In this document: positions 61,974 through 64,000 of the stretch, piece by piece
How the letters are laid out: each line of letters starts with the position of its first letter
Numbering within the stretch: position 1 is the first letter of the stretch
Origin: Sphaerisporangium sp040649355
GTDB lineage: Bacteria; Actinomycetota; Actinomycetes; Streptosporangiales; Streptosporangiaceae
Reading direction: 5' to 3'
Assembly: GCF_043197795.1 (NCBI RefSeq)
Contig: NZ_JBICTU010000010.1
Coordinates: 180,691 to 244,690, forward strand
DNA length: 64,000 bases
Notes under the pieces: model-generated
What the model was told of the DNA's origin: nothing
Seen by the model: the letters and a program-made list of their open reading frames with translations, nothing else
Database searches by the model: none
Made by a program: the position numbers and the translations under genes

Positions 61974-62011
61974 TTAACACCCGTGAAACAAACGAGACAT
62001 GGGGTGGAAAC
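61974..62011 (+). promoter_or_regulatory. GlnR box upstream of glnA
   Basis: Four half-elements with exact 11-bp periodicity: TTAAC (61974-61978), GAAAC (61985-61989), GACAT (61996-62000), GAAAC (62007-62011). This matches the actinobacterial GlnR a-n6-b-n6-a-n6-b consensus (GTnAC/GAAAC). A -10-like TACCTT (62022-62027) follows. Confidence 0.85.
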
Positions 62012-62060
62012 GGCACAGGCCTACCTTCGAGTCTGCAAGCCCGTGCCCCTGGGAGGTTGG

Positions 62061-63485
62061 ATGTTCAGCTCCGCCGACGACGTCCTGAAGTTCATCAGGG
62101 ACGAAGGGGTGCAGTTCGTCGACGTCAGGTTTACCGACCTGCCCGGCACGACGCACCACTTCACCTTCCCTGTGGAAAACTTTGGCGCCAGCGTCTTCAC
62201 CGACGGTCTCATGTTCGACGGATCGTCGATCCGCGGGTTCCAGGCCATCCACGAGTCGGACATGTTGTTGCTGCCCGACCCGTCGACCGCCGTGCTGGAC
62301 CCGTTCCGCCAGCACAAGACCCTCATCATGAACTTCTTCGTCCACGACCCGCTGACCGGCGAGGCCTACAGCCGCGACCCGCGCAACGTCGCCCGCAAGG
62401 CTGAGGAGTACCTCAAGGGCACCGGCATCGCGGACACCGTGTTCTTCGGCCCCGAGGCCGAGTTCTACATCTTCGACGATGTGCGCTTCGCGAGCAGCTC
62501 CAGCGAGGCCTACTACCACATCGACTCGATCGAGGGCGCCTGGAACACCGGCAAGGCCCAGGAGGGCGGCAACCTCGGGTACAAGCCGCGCTACAAGGGC
62601 GGCTACTTCCCGGTCCCGCCGATGGACCACTTCACCGACCTGCGCTCCGAGATGGTCCGCCGCCTGATCGACTCCGGCATCGAGACCGAGATGCAGCACC
62701 ACGAGGTGGGCACCGCCGGCCAGGCCGAGATCGACTTCCGCTTCGGCACGCTGCTCAAGACCGCCGACAACCTGATGCTGTACAAGTACATCATCAAGAA
62801 CACCGCGGTCGAGTACGGCCACACGGTCACCTTCATGCCCAAGCCGCTCTTCGGGGACAACGGCTCGGGCATGCACTGCCACCAGTCGCTCTGGAAGGAC
62901 GGCGAGCCGCTCTTCTACGACGAGGTGGGCTACGCCGGCCTGTCGGACATGGCCCGCTACTACATCGGCGGCCTGCTCAAGCACGCGCCCGCGCTGCTGG
63001 CCTTCACCAACCCGACGGTGAACTCCTACCACCGCCTGGTGCCGGGGTACGAGGCGCCGGTCAACCTGGTCTACTCCCAGCGCAACCGCTCGGCCTGCAT
63101 CCGCATCCCGATCACGGGGTCGAACCCCAAGGCCAAGCGCATCGAGTTCCGCGTGCCCGACCCGTCCTGCAACCCGTACTTCGCGTTCGCGGCGCAGCTC
63201 ATGGCGGGCCTCGACGGCATCCGCAACAAGATCGAGCCCGCGCAGCCGGTCGACAAGGACCTCTACGAGCTTCCTCCCGAGGAGGCCGGCGCGGTCCCGC
63301 AGGTCCCCGGGTCGCTGCCCGAGGTCCTCGCCGCGCTGGAGGCCGACCACGAGTTCCTGCTCGAAGGCGGCGTGTTCACGCCCGACCTGATCGAGACCTG
63401 GATCGCCTACAAGCGCGAGAACGAGATCGACCCGATCCGCCTCCGCCCGCACCCGCACGAGTTCGAGCTCTACTACGACGTGTGA
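62061..63485 (+). CDS. glnA: Glutamine synthetase type I
   Basis: 474 residues, normal length for GSI-beta. DGSSIRGFQAIHESDM, the catalytic loops, and the ATP-binding KPLFGDNGSGMHCHQSLW (in part). The adenylylation tyrosine Y402 is in KDLYELPPEE, so activity is probably switched by GlnE. ATG 62061 follows GGGAGG by 5 nt; an upstream in-frame start at 61983 would lie inside the GlnR box. Equivalent of GlnA1 (Rv2220). Confidence 0.98.
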   Translation: MFSSADDVLKFIRDEGVQFVDVRFTDLPGTTHHFTFPVENFGASVFTDGLMFDGSSIRGFQAIHESDMLLLPDPSTAVLDPFRQHKTLIMNFFVHDPLTGEAYSRDPRNVARKAEEYLKGTGIADTVFFGPEAEFYIFDDVRFASSSSEAYYHIDSIEGAWNTGKAQEGGNLGYKPRYKGGYFPVPPMDHFTDLRSEMVRRLIDSGIETEMQHHEVGTAGQAEIDFRFGTLLKTADNLMLYKYIIKNTAVEYGHTVTFMPKPLFGDNGSGMHCHQSLWKDGEPLFYDEVGYAGLSDMARYYIGGLLKHAPALLAFTNPTVNSYHRLVPGYEAPVNLVYSQRNRSACIRIPITGSNPKAKRIEFRVPDPSCNPYFAFAAQLMAGLDGIRNKIEPAQPVDKDLYELPPEEAGAVPQVPGSLPEVLAALEADHEFLLEGGVFTPDLIETWIAYKRENEIDPIRLRPHPHEFELYYDV

Positions 63486-63607
63486 CGGCGGGGTTTCACG
63501 GCCTCGGTGATCTCCCGGGAAACCGGCGCTGACCTGGTGAACGTCGTGGCCGGTTGTCGTTGTTCTGCATCGCTGAGCAACGTCGGCCGGCACAAAACCG
63601 GAACAGA

Positions 63608-63640
63608 ACGGCCCTGCATCAAGATCGATGCCGGGCCGTT
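63608..63640 (+). terminator. Rho-independent-like terminator downstream of glnA
   Basis: ACGGCCC-T-GCATC-AAGATC-GATGC-C-GGGCCGT followed by TTCC: a 12-bp stem with one mismatch about 125 nt after the glnA stop. Confidence 0.75.
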
Positions 63641-63641
63641 T

Positions 63642-64000
63642 CCATGCTACCGCGCCCGCTGATCACGGACCCCGAAGTAGTGGCAGCTCGCCACCTGGTC
63701 CGCATGTGGAACTCCTCGGTCGCCTCGTCCCTCAGCGGGATGTAACAGCCGCGCCCGGTCGTGGTCCGACTGCTGGAAGAAGACCTACCGCTGACGCCGC
63801 CCGCCTAGCTGCCCCTTCTGCTCACCTGCGCTCCAGTAGTCCTTGAGCATCTCTCCCGGCCAACGAGGCTCGCGCACTTCGCCGCGCGGACCCATGTCCT
63901 TGAAGCGAACGTGAACGGACGACCGCCGCGGCTGCCGCGCCGTAAGCGCGCGGCGATGCGATCGGCTGGTTCGGGGATGGTGCACCTGATCCCGCGGCTA
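63642..64000. other. Window end: no firm gene
   Basis: Two short frames occur. On the plus strand, ATG 63644-63745 gives about 33 residues (ITDPEVVAARHLVRMWNSS). On the minus strand, 63785-63985 gives 66 residues (RFKDMGPRGEVREPRWPGEM), started by GTG and preceded by an in-frame TAG at the window edge. Neither is recognised or has a clear Shine-Dalgarno; both could be remnants. Confidence 0.4.

Overview
The window is high-GC actinobacterial chromosome. Codon use is G/C at third positions, GTG starts are frequent, many genes appear leaderless, and there is an actinobacterial bc1-aa3 respiratory cluster, a PimB'-type mannosyltransferase, a PspA/PspAA/HtpX/PspAB operon and a GlnR-type box before glnA. 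From memory, the gene order (fadD - pimB' - NlpC/P60 - DEDD exonuclease - trpD - ctaE-qcrCAB - ctaF/ctaC - adenosine kinase - HesB/ErpA - DUF3043 - cobU/cobS - leucyl aminopeptidase - E2 - SDR - lipB-lipA - DUF4191 - RDD - glnA) closely follows the Rv2187-Rv2220 block of Mycobacterium tuberculosis. The extra genes and overall style suggest a Streptosporangiales-like filamentous actinomycete. That placement is inference. No mobile element, tRNA, rRNA or CRISPR array was seen.

Layout. 0-5 kb: end of a long-chain acyl-CoA ligase gene, then a large cytosolic hybrid histidine kinase with about 13 tandem HAMP units. 5-8.5 kb: minus-strand operon of two zinc metalloproteases and PimB'. 8.8-13 kb: an NlpC/P60 hydrolase behind a c-di-AMP (ydaO-type) riboswitch with a perfect CRP-type palindrome upstream, an ArsR/MFS pair, and a second (RipC-like) NlpC/P60 protein. 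13-20 kb: NYN protein, phosphotransferase-fold protein, small secreted protein, DnaQ/UvrC-like fusion nuclease, stand-alone RAM-domain protein, orphan histidine kinase and a 52-bp tandem repeat array. 20-30.5 kb: receiver-like protein plus trpD, ctaE-qcrC-qcrA-qcrB, an L,D-transpeptidase and ctaC-ctaD-ctaF. 30.7-36 kb: cysteine desulfurase with a TusA-like carrier, adenosine kinase, ErpA, NadA and a SIMPL protein. 36-43.5 kb: membrane Ser/Thr kinase, MprF-like lysyltransferase and the psp operon. 43.5-51 kb: DUF3043, SUKH-like protein, aldo/keto reductase, cobU-cobS, and a GntR/DUF1648/CPBP operon. 51-64 kb: aminopeptidase, lpdA-sucB, SDR, peptidase E-like protein, lipB-lipA, DUF4191, methyltransferase, RDD protein and glnA.

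How it fits together. The core is respiration and lipoate/2-oxoacid metabolism: the bc1-aa3 supercomplex, LpdA, a lipoyl-bearing E2, and LipB/LipA to make its cofactor. Fe-S chemistry (a desulfurase, ErpA) supplies cluster-dependent enzymes such as LipA, NadA and the Rieske protein. Envelope maintenance (two NlpC/P60 proteins, an Ldt, PimB', a lysyltransferase-like protein, Psp) is interleaved with it. The most informative signals are regulatory: the riboswitch with the CRP site, the GlnR box, a palindrome at the nadA promoter, a conserved TANNNT-N6-8-start pattern implying leaderless mRNAs, and several GC-rich tandem repeats confined to intergenic gaps.
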